From contig NC_090026.1 in the NCBI RefSeq assembly GCF_037176765.1, positions 127,862,252 through 127,926,251 on the forward strand: DNA of 64,000 nucleotides, given 5' to 3'. The position numbers and the translations under genes were made by a program. How positions within the stretch are numbered: position 1 is the first letter of the stretch; the number at the start of each line of letters is the position of its first letter. Of the stretch, positions 11,104 to 22,700 are shown in pieces. This DNA is from Anolis sagrei. Its lineage: Eukaryota; Chordata; Lepidosauria; Squamata; Anolidae. Below the pieces are notes generated by a model that was given only the letters and a program-made list of their open reading frames with translations, did not search any database and was not told the DNA's origin.

Positions 11104-11995
11104 TGTTAGAGTATATATGTGTGTTAGTAGCTAAAACTAGAGTTATCTGGTTTGAATCCACAGTGAGCGTTGCCAAGGAGACCAAGGCAGGCTAGCAGGA
11201 GAGTGGAAAGTGAGCGGAGCCAAGCAAGGAAATGTTATGTGCGTCTTTGGAAAAGGGGCAGTTCAGTTGAGAGTGAGAGTTGAGTGTGGAGGCTTGAGAA
11301 GCCTGGGAGAGCAGTGTGTGAGAGTAGCTGTAGGTTTTTCAGTCTAGGAGGGCTGAAGGGAGAAACCTGGCCAGTTTCTTTAGTCAGAAAAGACTAAAGG
11401 AAGCTTGTTAAGATCCCTAGTCGAGGAAGGACTAGAGATCAGATATCTGATCAAGGAAAGATCAAATTGAAAGGCTATTCACATTAGGAAACATTGTTCA
11501 CTAAAGAGCTTCACCTCAGTAAAAGTTAGCCACGAGCTGTATCATCTGAAAGAGTGGACTATATTACAAACTAAGTGTTATTCAAAGTTCTATAAGTTAT
11601 TTAACAGCCTGCAACCATACACTTTGTACACAATAAACTTGTTATCTTTTGTTTTTTTGTATCGTGCAAACTACAAGAGAGGAGATTCCATCTGAACATT
11701 AGGAAGAACTTCCTGACCGTGAGAGCCGTTCAGCAGTGGAACTCTCTGCCCCGGAATGTGGTGGAGGCTCCTTCTTTGGAAGCTTTTAAGCAGAGGCTGG
11801 ATGGCCATCTGTCAGGGGTGATTTGAATGCAATATTCCTGCGTCTTGGCAGGGGGTTGGACTGGATGGCCCATGAGGTCTCTTCCAACTCTTTGATTCTA
11901 TGACTCTATGACTCTATGTTGAAGACTGTCTCATCTCAATCAATCTGTGTCTGTAGGGCCAGATCTCATCGTTGGTACCTCATATACCTCACGTT
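11104..11995 (+). mobile_element. Probable LTR fossil of a second type
   Basis: Begins TGTTAGAG, contains AATAAA near 11632, and is followed by GTTGGTGGCAG-like sequence that could be a leader. A CR1 tail (11668-11918) is nested inside. The ends are uncertain; no protein is recognised. Confidence 0.38.
11668..11918 (+). mobile_element. CR1 3' end
   Basis: Encodes the CR1 C-terminus ([35 protein letters not shown]) and ends in the ATTCTATGA repeat typical of CR1. Confidence 0.88.
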
Positions 11996-12516
11996 GGTGG
12001 CAGTTACCTTTACAAATAATAATTGGCCTCCCCTATAATATATTCTTATACTCAATTGAGGCCTGAGATTAATACCCTCCATACTAATCCACACCTGTAC
12101 AATTGGTGCGTGAGACCTGTACAATTTAGTGACAGTGGTGGGATCTTCAAAGCCAAAATCCCTATACCCTGTCCCTCGTTGTGTTTACACCTGTACAATT
12201 GGTGGCAGAATTTAGAAGACCTGTACACAGGCCCTTTAGGAGAGGAGGATGATCCAAATGCACTTCTTCCAAGCCAGCAAGCTTTCTCCTCCTTGGATTT
12301 TTCGAAGAACATCCCAATCCCTGCATATTTCCAGTTTCCTATTCCTGGATTGCAACTCCCAGCAATCCTCCAGATAGATAGATTAGAGATAGATAGATGG
12401 CTAGGTAGATATATTAATCAGGAGAACTGCTGGGAGTTGCAGTCCAAGAATAGGTAGATAAGGAAGAAAGGGGAAAAAGAGGAAGGGAAAGAAAAGGGGG
12501 GAAAGGAAGAGAAGAG

Positions 12517-13272
12517 TGTTGGGGTTCAGCCTGTTTTTGAACTTGAACCTGATTCTCTGTTTGTTCCTCCTGATGCTAATGAAAGTATATTTACTGATGC
12601 TAGTGGAAATGTACCTCTTGATGCCAATGCTCCTGAAATTAGTGAGGAAGAATCTGCTGTAGGTTTGGAAAATGCCAATGTTCCTGAAATTAGTGAGGAA
12701 GGAACTTCTGTAGATTTGGAAAATGAAAGTACCAGTGTTCATGAGAATGTTTCAGAGGGAGACCTTGAACTTTCCCTCCCTTCTGCACCTGTTAACTGTA
12801 ATGACAACAGAAGGGGCCAAATTTGGGAAGACAGAAGTAAAACACTCAGTTTGCGTCGATCCTCCCGAATTCAAGAATTAAAAACATTGGCTTCAAAACA
12901 GAAGGGCGGTTCACGGAACCGATTCTTGAGTTTTAATTGCAATACGCCAGGCTGATTCCCTCAGTTCAGGCATAGTTTCAGAATTGATGAAGACCTTGGC
13001 AGTTCTCCCGGTTCCCTGGCCATAGTTTGGGAAGATTTCTAGGATATCAAGTACGGTTAGTGGATTGCTAACAGATTCCATTATTTCCCAGTGAGGCTTT
13101 TGGTTTTGCTTTGTCCATTTAAATTCATGTTTGCTGATTTTGCTGTGGCTTTTGACTTGCATTTTTCCTTTATTTTGTAACCATTTTTCTTCAATAAAAA
13201 AGGATTGTTTTTCACAGCCAAGTGTGGTGGATAGTTATCTTAGGGCCTCGTTCCCTGCTCTGGATTGCAACA
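12517..13272 (+). mobile_element. Solo LTR fossil, LTR-1 family
   Basis: 756 bp from TGTTGGGG to GCAACA, with perfect AAGAG on both sides (12512-12516, 13273-13277). The first half codes for an acidic stretch followed by SLRRSSRIQELK-like and RNRFL-like basic blocks. AATAAA lies near its 3' end. The clean target duplication suggests a moderate age. Confidence 0.75.
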
Positions 13273-13277
13273 AAGAG

Positions 13278-13387
13278 GAAGAGAAGGAAGGAAGGAGAGA
13301 AAGGGAAAAAAAGAGAAAAAATGAGAGAAAGAAAGGAGAGAAAGAAGGGAGGGAAGGTTGGTCACAGCAATGCATGGCAGGTACAGC

Positions 13388-13426
<39 letters not shown>
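13278..13426. repeat. Purine-rich tract and (TAA)n microsatellite
   Basis: GGAAG/GAAA-rich DNA to about 13355, then about 13 TAA units at 13388-13426. Confidence 0.93.
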
Positions 13427-13563
13427 GAGAGACAAGCACCCAGCAGACATCAGCACCCTTCTCCATAAGTCTAAATTTCCCTTCACCTTCTCCATTGTTG
13501 ATTAGATGTTTCTCCCCCAGAGAGAAGAACAAACACCAAGGCTGAGTTTGGAGGCTTTTTTCC

Positions 13564-13569
13564 TTTAAT
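13564..13569 (-). terminator. GUK1: GUK1 polyadenylation signal ATTAAA
   Basis: The minus strand reads ATTAAA about 125 bases past the GUK1 stop, with no closer signal, giving a short 3' UTR ending near 13545. This is the common weaker variant of AATAAA. The assignment is inferred from position. Confidence 0.55.
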
Positions 13570-13691
13570 AGAAAGTGCCCTAAATGGGTCCTGGGAGGGA
13601 ATGTGTTATGTGTGTCTTTATGTCTCTCTAACACGGAACAACAAGCAGCAAGAGACACCGGGAATGTCGGCAAGGTCCCAGCAGGTGGGCT

Positions 13692-13727
13692 TCATGATTT
13701 CTTGGATCCCTGCGCCTTCTGGATTTC
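13692..13727 (-). CDS. GUK1: GUK1 exon 8 with stop codon
   Basis: This 36-bp coding part encodes [11 protein letters not shown] and TGA. The acceptor CTTGCAG ends at 13728. The human protein also ends shortly after EIKKAQ. Confidence 0.92.
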   Translation of the reverse strand, partial: EIQKAQGSKKS

Positions 13728-16700
13728 CTGCAAGGAGACAAAGGAACGAAATTTGAGAGAAACGAACTTTAAAACTTTGGTAAAAAGGCACAGGAAGGAA
13801 TGAATTTGGACCTCCATATTTGTGGGATTGACTTTTGGAATTCTCTGCCTCGCTGTGCGGTGGAAAATCCATCTTTCGAAGCTTTAAAACAGAGGCCAGT
13901 TGGCCATCTGTTGGGGGTGCTTTGATGGTGCTTTTCCTGCCTGGCAGAAGGGGGTCGAACTAGATGTCCCTTAGGATACCTGCATCATAGAATCATAGAG
14001 TTGGAAGAGACCTCATGGGCCATCCAGTCCAACACCCTGCCAAGAAGCAGGAATATTGCATTCAAAGCACCCCCGACAGATGGCCATCCAGCCTCTGTTT
14101 AAAAACCTCCAGAGAAGGAGCATCAACACTGTAGAATTAAAGCACTTTGGAATCTATGGAGCCCCCGGTGGTGCAACGGGTTAAACCCTTTTGCCAGCAG
14201 GACTGAAGACCGACAGGTCAGAGGCTCGAATCCAGGGAGAGCGTGGATGAGCTCCCTCTGTCAGCTCTAGCTCCCCATTGCAGGGACATGAGAAAAGCCT
14301 CTCACAAGGATGGTAAAACATCAAAACATTTGGGTGTCTTCTGGGCAACGTAGACTGCCAATTCTCACACACCAGAAGCAACTTGCAGTTTCTCAACTTG
14401 CTGCTGATATGAAAAAAAGCACTTTAGCTGCCATGACTCAATGTTATGGAATAATGAGAATTATAGTTTGACTAGGTCTTTAGTCTTCTCTGCCAAAGAG
14501 TGTTGGGACTTCTCACCAAACTACAAATATATTTATTTATTTATTTAGTACATTTCTATACCGCCCCTCTCAGCCTTCTGGCGACTTGAGGCGGTTTACA
14601 AAGCAAGAGTTCAAGGGCACAATTACAATATAAATCATCAGCAACAATAAAATCAAACATTATAATGAAACATACTTCAATCGATATTCATTAAAACAAT
14701 GTCCAGTTCCGCCATATAATTATTCCTTTATTATATCCATTACTCTGTATTTTCAAATGCCCGCTCAAATAGCCATGTCTTAAGATTCTTTCGGAATGAT
14801 AGGAGGGAGGAAGCTGATCTAATCTCCCTAGGAAGGGCGTTCCATAGCCGAGGGGCCACCATCGAGAAGGCCCTGTCTCTCGTTCCCGCCAGCCGTACTT
14901 GTGATGATGGCGGGACCGAGAGCAGGGCCTCTCCAAATGATCTTAAAGTCATCACAGGTTCATAAGGGGATATTCGTTCAGACAGGTAAGTTGGGCCAGA
15001 ACCGTTTAGGGCTTTATAGGCTAAAGCCAGCACTTTGAATTGTGCCTGGTAGTGAACTGGCAGCCAGTGGAGTTGGCGCAACAAGAGAGTTGTTTGCTCC
15101 CTGAGAGCCACTCCAGTTAGCAATCTGGCTGCTGTCCGTTGGACCCGTTGGAGTTTCTGGACAGTCTTCAAAGGCAACCCCACGTAGAGAGCACTGCAGT
15201 AGTCTATACAAGATGTAAAAAGAGTGTGGACTACCGTTGCCAAGTTAGACTTCCCAAGGTACGGGCGCAGCTTGCGCACAAGCTTTAACTGTGCGAATGC
15301 TCCCTTGGTCACCGCCGAGACCCGGGGTTCTAAGCTCAGCGATGAGTCCAGGATCACACCCATCAGACCCAGAAGTCCGCTGCATTGAGCCATGACAGTT
15401 AAAAGGTTGACAAACTGCATTCATTCTACAGTGCAGACGCACCTTTGAAGGCAAATTTTGACTCAAATGAACTGCCAAAGCGGGAAATGCCTGGAATTGA
15501 TATCCCTCCAAACCATCTCAATTTATAATGAAAAAACATGTTGACAAAAGGTAGGCCTGTGACTCTAACATTATTATTGTTGTTATTGTTGTTGTTGTTA
15601 TTCTCAATGCTTTTTTACATGAAATAAACACATAAATAAATTCATAACAAATGCTTTTGATAGGAAATAAATAAGTTTTCCTGTATGATTTGTAACTCTT
15701 TTGCCTGAAGAACTTGCATCATACATTTTGGTTGGCTCAATAATGGCAAGGCTGTTTTGGATGTCGTATTGGGCTGCATGGTAAACATGTTTACCCCTGG
15801 ATATGCAAAGATATAGACTGAGCTCAGTACCATTTGGGCTTATTTCTTCCCAGATGAACTTGATTGTAAAGACCCCGCACTTGTATCCCACAACCGAAGA
15901 AGCTACACGTTTTGGAAACTCACGTCAGCAAGAATGCTCTTCAGTTCGGAATAAGCTGCTTCCAAATCGTTGTTAACGATGACCAAGTCGAAAAGGCCCG
16001 GCTCCTTACCTGATAAATGAAAAAGGGACAATAAAACACAAACAAAAAACATCAAGCGCATCAAACACATCTGGGCATCCTCTCACAGAAGAAGCGACTT
16101 GCAGCATGCAAACAAACAAAACTGTGAAACTGTATTGAATGGCATTGTATGGGTAGACACCAGGCATGGGCAAACTTTGGCCCTCCAGGTGTTTTGGTCT
16201 TCAACTACCGTCTGTTAGTGTTGGGACTCAGCCTGTGATTGAACCTGAGCCCGGGATTGAACCTGTGATTGTGTTTCAGTTTCCTGATGTTTCTGTGTCT
16301 GATGTGGGTAATGAGGAGGGAAATCAGTCCCCTGTTGCTTCTGATGTGGGGGATGCTGGGACTGACTCTGAGGTGCAAGATGGAGACACTTTGGTCAATG
16401 AGTTTCATTCAGACACTGACAGTGAGGCTTCGGTGCAAAGAGCAGATTCTCATGAGAATGTTTCTGTCAGGCCATGATAGCCATGTATAAATATGTGAGA
16501 AGAAGCCACAGAGAGGAGGGAGCAAGCTTGTTTTCTGCTTCCCTGGAGACTAGGACGTGGAAAAATGGCTTCAAACTTCAAGAGAGGAGATTCCACCTGA
16601 ACATTAGGAAGAACTTCCTGACTGTGAGAGCCGTTCAGCAGTGGAACTCTCTGCCCCGGAGTGTGGTGGAGGCTCCTTCTGTGGAAGCTTTTAAACAGAG

Positions 16701-19700
16701 GCTGGATGGCCATCTGTCAGGGGTAATTTGAAAGCAATATTCCTGCTTCTTGGCAGGGGGTTGGACTGGATGGCCCATGAGGTCTCTTCCAACTCTTTCA
16801 TTCTATGATTCTATGATTCTAGGCCTTGGGAGAAAGGTTTATTCCCTCCGCCTGTGAGCTCTCCAGACTCTAGTTTGGAAAACGGTCTGACACCTGGTAA
16901 AGTTAATGAGAGAGCAGTATGTGTGAAAAAGATCTTGGAGTCCTCGTGGACAACAAGTTAAACATGAGCCAACAATGTGATGTGGCGGCAAAAAAAGTCA
17001 ATGGGATTTTGGCCTGCATCAAGAGGAGCCTAGTGTCTAGATCTAGGGAAGTCATGCTACCCCTCTATTCTGCTTTGGTTAGACCACACCTGGAATATTG
17101 TGTCCAGTTCTGGGCACCACAATTCAAGAGAGATATTGACAAGCTGGAATGTGTCCAGAGGAGGGCGACTAAAATGATCAAGGGTCTGGAGAACAAGACC
17201 TATGAGGAGCGGCTTAAGGAGCTGGGCATGTTTAGCCTGAAGAAGACAAGGCTGAGAGGAGATATGATAGCCATGTATAAATATGTGAGAGGAAGCCACA
17301 GGGAGGAGGGGAGCAAGCTTGTTTTCATCTTCCTTGGAGACTAGGACGCGGAACAATGGCTTCAAACTAAAAGAAAGAAGATTCCATCTGAACACGAGGA
17401 AGAACTTCCTGACCGTGAGAGCCGTTCAGCAGTGGAACTCTCTGCCCTGGAGTGTGGAGGAGGCTCCTTCTTTGGAAGCTTTTAATCAGAGGCTGGATAG
17501 TCATCTGTCAGGGGTGATTTGAATGCAATATTCCTGCTTCTTGGCAGAATGGGGTTGGACTGGATGGCCCATGAGGTCTCTTCCAACTCTTTGATTCTGT
17601 GATTCTATGATTCTACAATCTAAACATGAGGAGTCAGATAAGCAGAGTCAACGGCTGGAGATTAGCCAGAATCGACAAGAGGCCCAATGTTTAGGCAAAT
17701 CTGAAAGAATTCGTCAGTTAAGGTCAAAGACTGGGGAAAAACGAAACCGGTTTTTGGGATTTAAGGTTTGCCTGTAGAAAATCTTGTCAGATCAGGCATC
17801 GTTTGGAAACCAAGTACAAGCCTCATGGAATTCCTGTTCAAGTGGTCTTGTCTTCACAGATTTTTCTAGCCTTTCAAGATGACTAGCAGCATCTGGTCTG
17901 TTCTTGCTTCTTGTTTGATTCCTGTCTGGATAATCATTGCCTTGGATTGTATTTTCATGGTTTTTGGACATTGCTTTCGATTGCTACGTTTGGACACTTT
18001 TATCTGACTGCCTTTGAATGCCTTACTGCTTTTTGGAATCTTGACTATCTTTACAAGCATTTATTTCTACTGGCTTTTTTGCTAAGCTTTAATAAAAAGG
18101 ATTGTTCCATCACTACACGTCTGGTGTGTTTATAGTCAGAGGGGCTATTTCCTGTTCTGGAGTGCAACAGCTAGGAATTGTGGGAGTTGAGGTCCAAAAC
18201 ACCTGGAGGGCAGAAGTTTGCTCATGCCTGGTCTACACTCTACACTAACCATATAATGCAGTATTCCACACTGGGCATTTGTATTCAGCAGCAGAGCGGC
18301 AAAGCGCAAGGGCAGATGCCTTCACTGTGTCTGGTTGTGATCCCGAGGTTGTTCCAGTCAGTTTTCATAAGATATTATTTCTATCACCCACTTTTTCCTT
18401 GATATTCAAGCAGAGCTTCTTATGAATCGGAACATGGTCCAGAGTGACTCCCAGGTATTTGGGTGTGCTGCAATGCTCCAGCCAGGTGAGGACAGATCAA
18501 AGGTAATTTACTTTTTCTTCTCTTTTTTTTTCTTGGCATGTTTTTGTGTTTCTACTCCATATTCCTTTTCTTAATTCACTTTTACTGTAACTTTTTAAAC
18601 TTTTAAAATGAAGTTAAAATAATAATAATGCATTGATTATCATAGGGATGCTAGTAAAGGAATAAGGTCCCTGCGTACTTACTGAGCTCCATATCGACAC
18701 GAGCTGCAGTTAGCCGCTTCTGTAAACTCTCTTCTGTTTCTGTCTGTCTGTCCCGTAACCGTTTTTCCTACAAAAAAACAAAACAAAAACAAAAAACAGA
18801 AAAATAAAGAAAACAATCAGGAGCTCAGCATGGTTGGAAAAATCCTTATTATTTCCTTATGGTTTCCAAATCATTCTGTGTCTTGCTTCTTCATGTTGGT
18901 GCAAACACTCTTCATGTTGATCCTGGGCATTTGTGGTCTACTGGCCACAATAGACCTCTCCAACTATGACCTCTCCACAATAGACCTCTCCCTTTCAACC
19001 AAAAGTAGCAGAACGTGCATGGCTCAATGCCAGGCAATCCTGGGAGTTGTAGTTTAGTGTATTGTATTGTATTATTAATAAAGAAAAGTTAAGATATTCA
19101 TCAACATTTTATTAACTTCTCTAGAGGGCCGGCTTTAGCACAGCAGGTCAATCACCAGCTGCAGTAAATCTTGCCAACTAAAAGGTTGACAGTTTGCAGC
19201 TGGGTCAGGGTGAGCTTCTGACCTTCAGCCCAGCTCCCTGCCCACCTAGCGGATGGAAAACACCAATATGACTAGATTAATAGGAACCACATTAAGCGGG
19301 GAGTTATTTTAGGCACGGTATGCAGAGGAAAAGTTTACGAACAAAGAAAGCTCTTCAGCAAGGAGATGGAGTGACAGCACCCCCCTGTGGCTGGAACCGA
19401 GCACAGTCTTCCAAGATGCCAAATACTGAGAAAAAGCCTATATATACCTCTATCTGTTGTCTGTCTTGTCATTGTACAATCAGCATTGAATGTTTGCCAT
19501 ATATGTGTTCTGTAATCCGCCCTGAGTCCCCTTCAGGGTGAGAAGGGCAGAATATAAGTACTGTAAATAAATAGTGAAGCACCAGCACCCTTTGCCAGAG
19601 AAGACTAAAATCCTTGCCAAACTACAATTCCTGTGATATCCAAGGAAGTTAAAGTGGTGTCAAACTGTATCCACTCTACATTGCAGATGCTCTCAATGCT

Positions 19701-22700
19701 CACCAGGACGTCTATAGATGGTGGCTGGACGGAGATGTAGATGGGATTCAGGTCCGTCTTCTTGATGTTCTTCACACCTTGCATGTCAATATCCAGGATG
19801 CAGATCTGGTTCTGTGCTTGCACCGCCTGGATGGCAGCTTTGCTGAGGTGGAAGAAAAGGATGTTGCATTAATACTTACAGTAGAGTCCTGGTTATCCGA
19901 CTCCCGCTTATCAAACACTCTGTATTATCCGATGCCGACGCCTTTGCCACCCTCCCTGCCCTCTCTGGCTCGCTCCCTCACCCTTTCCTCTATCGCTCGC
20001 TCACTCACCGGGCCGAGTCCTGGTTCTGCCACTGGGACCTGGCTCAGTGAGTGAGCAAGAGGGAGTAGCGAGCAAGCGAGGGCAGAAGAGCAGCAGAAGC
20101 AGGGGCCTGGCCACTTCTGCCAGGCTTCTGCTTCTGTTGCTGCTTCTGCCTTTGCGGCTCTCCCTCCCTCGCTTGCTCACCCATCCTCCCTTGCTACTCA
20201 CCGGGCCAAATGCTGGTTCTGCCACTGGGACACAGCCCGGTGAGTAGCGAGCAAGCGAGAGAGGGAGGGCCGCAAAGGCAGAAACAACGGCAGAAGCAGG
20301 AGCCTGGAAGAAGTGGCCAGGCCCCTGCTTCTGCTGCCCTTCCGCCCTTGCTCGCTCGCTGACTCACCCACTCACCCTTGCTTGCTCAATGACTGGGCCG
20401 GGTCTCGGCAGCAGAACCAGGTCTCGGCCCGGTGAGTAGTGAGCGAGGGGGTGTGTGTGGGTGACCGTTTGAAATTCAGAATTCGAAGGAGTGTGAGAAT
20501 AGCTAACAAAAAGGAGGTCAGAGGCCAAAGAAACTTCAAACTGGCTTCAAACTACAAGAGAGGAGATTCCATCTGAACATGAGGAAGAACTTCCTGACTG
20601 TGAGAGCCATTCAGCAGTGGAACTCTCTACCCCGGAGTGTGGTGGAGGCTCCTTCTTTGGAAGGTTTTAAACAGAGGCTGGATGGCCATCTGTCAGGGGT
20701 GATTTGAATGCAATATTCCTGCTTCTTGGCAGAATGGGATTGGACTGGATGATGGCCCAGGAGGTCTCTTCCAACTCTTTGATTCTATGATTCTATGAAA
20801 CACCTCAAGGGTATTAAGCAGTGTGTTTGGGAGCAAACCTTTGTCAGAGCAACTTTACGTTTAACCAAGAAGTTTGCATTTTGCTTGTCTGGATTATCTT
20901 GCAGTTCTTGTGTTCATGGTCTCAGGACGCAGTTATGTTCTCATGGGATTTTGCTTTGCTGGTGCCATTTTAGATCATGCTTCAAAGTGTTATTTTATAT
21001 TGATCTTTTAAAACATTACTTTTGCTTTTAAAAACTTTTATCTTTTACTTTTTTTAGTAAACTATAAAGACTTCTGGCTGTGTGCAGTTTGGTGTTTTCA
21101 GCAAGGTGAACCTATTCTGATGTGCGACACATGATTGTTTATCCAGCATTTTGCCAGCCTGTTTATATCAGATATTTATTTATTTATTTACTGTATTTGT
21201 ATACCGCCCCTCTCAGCCTTCCGGTGACTTGAGGTGGATTACAAGGCAAAATTCAATGCCACAAAAACACAAGTACAATTTAAAAACGTTAACATCAATA
21301 AAATCATAACAACAGCAATAAAACATAAGTCAATAAATTCTCAATAAAACATTGTCCACTTCCATCATATAGTTGTTCTGTTTTCCTATGTCTGTTACTC
21401 AGTATTTGCAAATGCTTGCTCGAAAAGCCATGTCTTGAGTTTTTTCTGAAATGTTAGGAGTGAAGAAGCCGATCTCATCTCCTTAGGAAGGGCATTCCAG
21501 AGCCGGGGGGCCACCGCTGAGAAGGCCCTGTCTCTCGTCCCCGCCAGATGTAATTGTGACAAAGGTGGGACTGAGAGAAGGATGGTTCATAAGGGTAGAT
21601 GTGTTCAGACAGGTAAGTTGGGCCAGAACCATTTAGGGCTTTATAGGCCAAAGCCAGCACTTTGAATTGGGCCTGGTAGCAAACTGAAAGCCAGTGGAGC
21701 TGGTGCAACAGGGGGGTTGTATGCTCCCTGAGAGCTGCTCCTGTTAGCAACCTGGCTGCTGTCCGTTGGACTAGTTGAAGCTTCCAGATTGTCTTCAAAG
21801 GCAACCCCACATAGAGTGCATTGCAGTACTATATACAGGATGTAACCAGAGTGTGGACTACTGTGGCTAAGTCAGACTTCCCAAGGTACAGGCAAAGCTG
21901 GCGCACAAGTTTTAACTGTGCAAATGCTCCCCTGGTCAGAGCCGAAACCTGGAGTTCCATGCTCAGCGATGAATCCAGTCTTGGCGTTAGCAGAGTATCG
22001 CAGAAGCTCAGAATAATGGACTCTGGAGTCAGTTCTTGTGGGTTTTTTCGGGCTATATGGCCATGTTCTAGAGGCATGGACTCTGGAGTCTCCGATAAAA
22101 GCAGGTTTTCAGCTTTACTTAAGCAGCTCAAAATAGACAACATACACCATCAGCGGACAGATGTGAAGAACACAAACCCAAAGAGATACTAACTAACACA
22201 AACTGTAGCTGGAAGGAAGTTCATCTCTGGCACTCCCTAATCTTCCACAGAGCAAGAACTCAGGGTCACATTCTCACAGCTTGTTACTTTGCTGTTTAAC
22301 CCTTCTGTGTCAAACTACATCCTGGCAATATAATTCTATTACAATCACAATCCTATCACATAAAATTACATTTAAACACACATCATACATGAATTACACA
22401 CTGACATTCAGGATCACACCCAAGCTGCGAACCTGCATCTTCAGGGGGAGTGTAACACCATCCAACATAGGCTGTAACCCTATGTCCTGTTCGGCCTTGC
22501 GACTGACCATAACCAAGACTCTACTGTACTGTTGTTCCATTTATATCATACATTTCTCCAAAAACTGGCCATAGAATTGCACTGGAAGACCTAGGTCAGG
22601 CATGGCAAAACTCGGTCCTCTGGGTGTTTTGGACTTCAACTCCCACAATTCTTGTGAGTTGGAGTCCAAATCACCCAGAGGGCCTAAGTTTGCCCATGCC

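Larger units (their letters stand above)
16219..18169 (+). mobile_element. Solo LTR fossil, LTR-1 family, carrying CR1 insertions
   Basis: Runs from TGTTGGG to GCAACA with GTTAG and GCTAG flanks. LTR sequence occupies 16219-16473, about 16822-16909 and 17618-18169. CR1 copies fill the rest. It is itself inserted in a foldback MITE (16165-16218 and 18170-18236 mirror each other). Confidence 0.7.
21170..22525 (-). mobile_element. L2-clade LINE, interrupted
   Basis: Minus strand encodes [40 protein letters not shown] and [20 protein letters not shown]. More 5' sequence resumes at 22407-22525 (GATCACACCCAAGCTGCGAA). The gap 21979-22406 is a foreign insertion. Confidence 0.82.

Noticed and set aside
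13388-13426. Poly-Asn/Leu/Ile frames at TAA repeats (also 35364, 39336, 63636)
   Set aside because: These are microsatellites.
20000-20460. CpG island or extra promoter inside GUK1
   Set aside because: It is made of repeated and inverted GAGC/GAGT blocks inside a transposon-like element, with no exon nearby.
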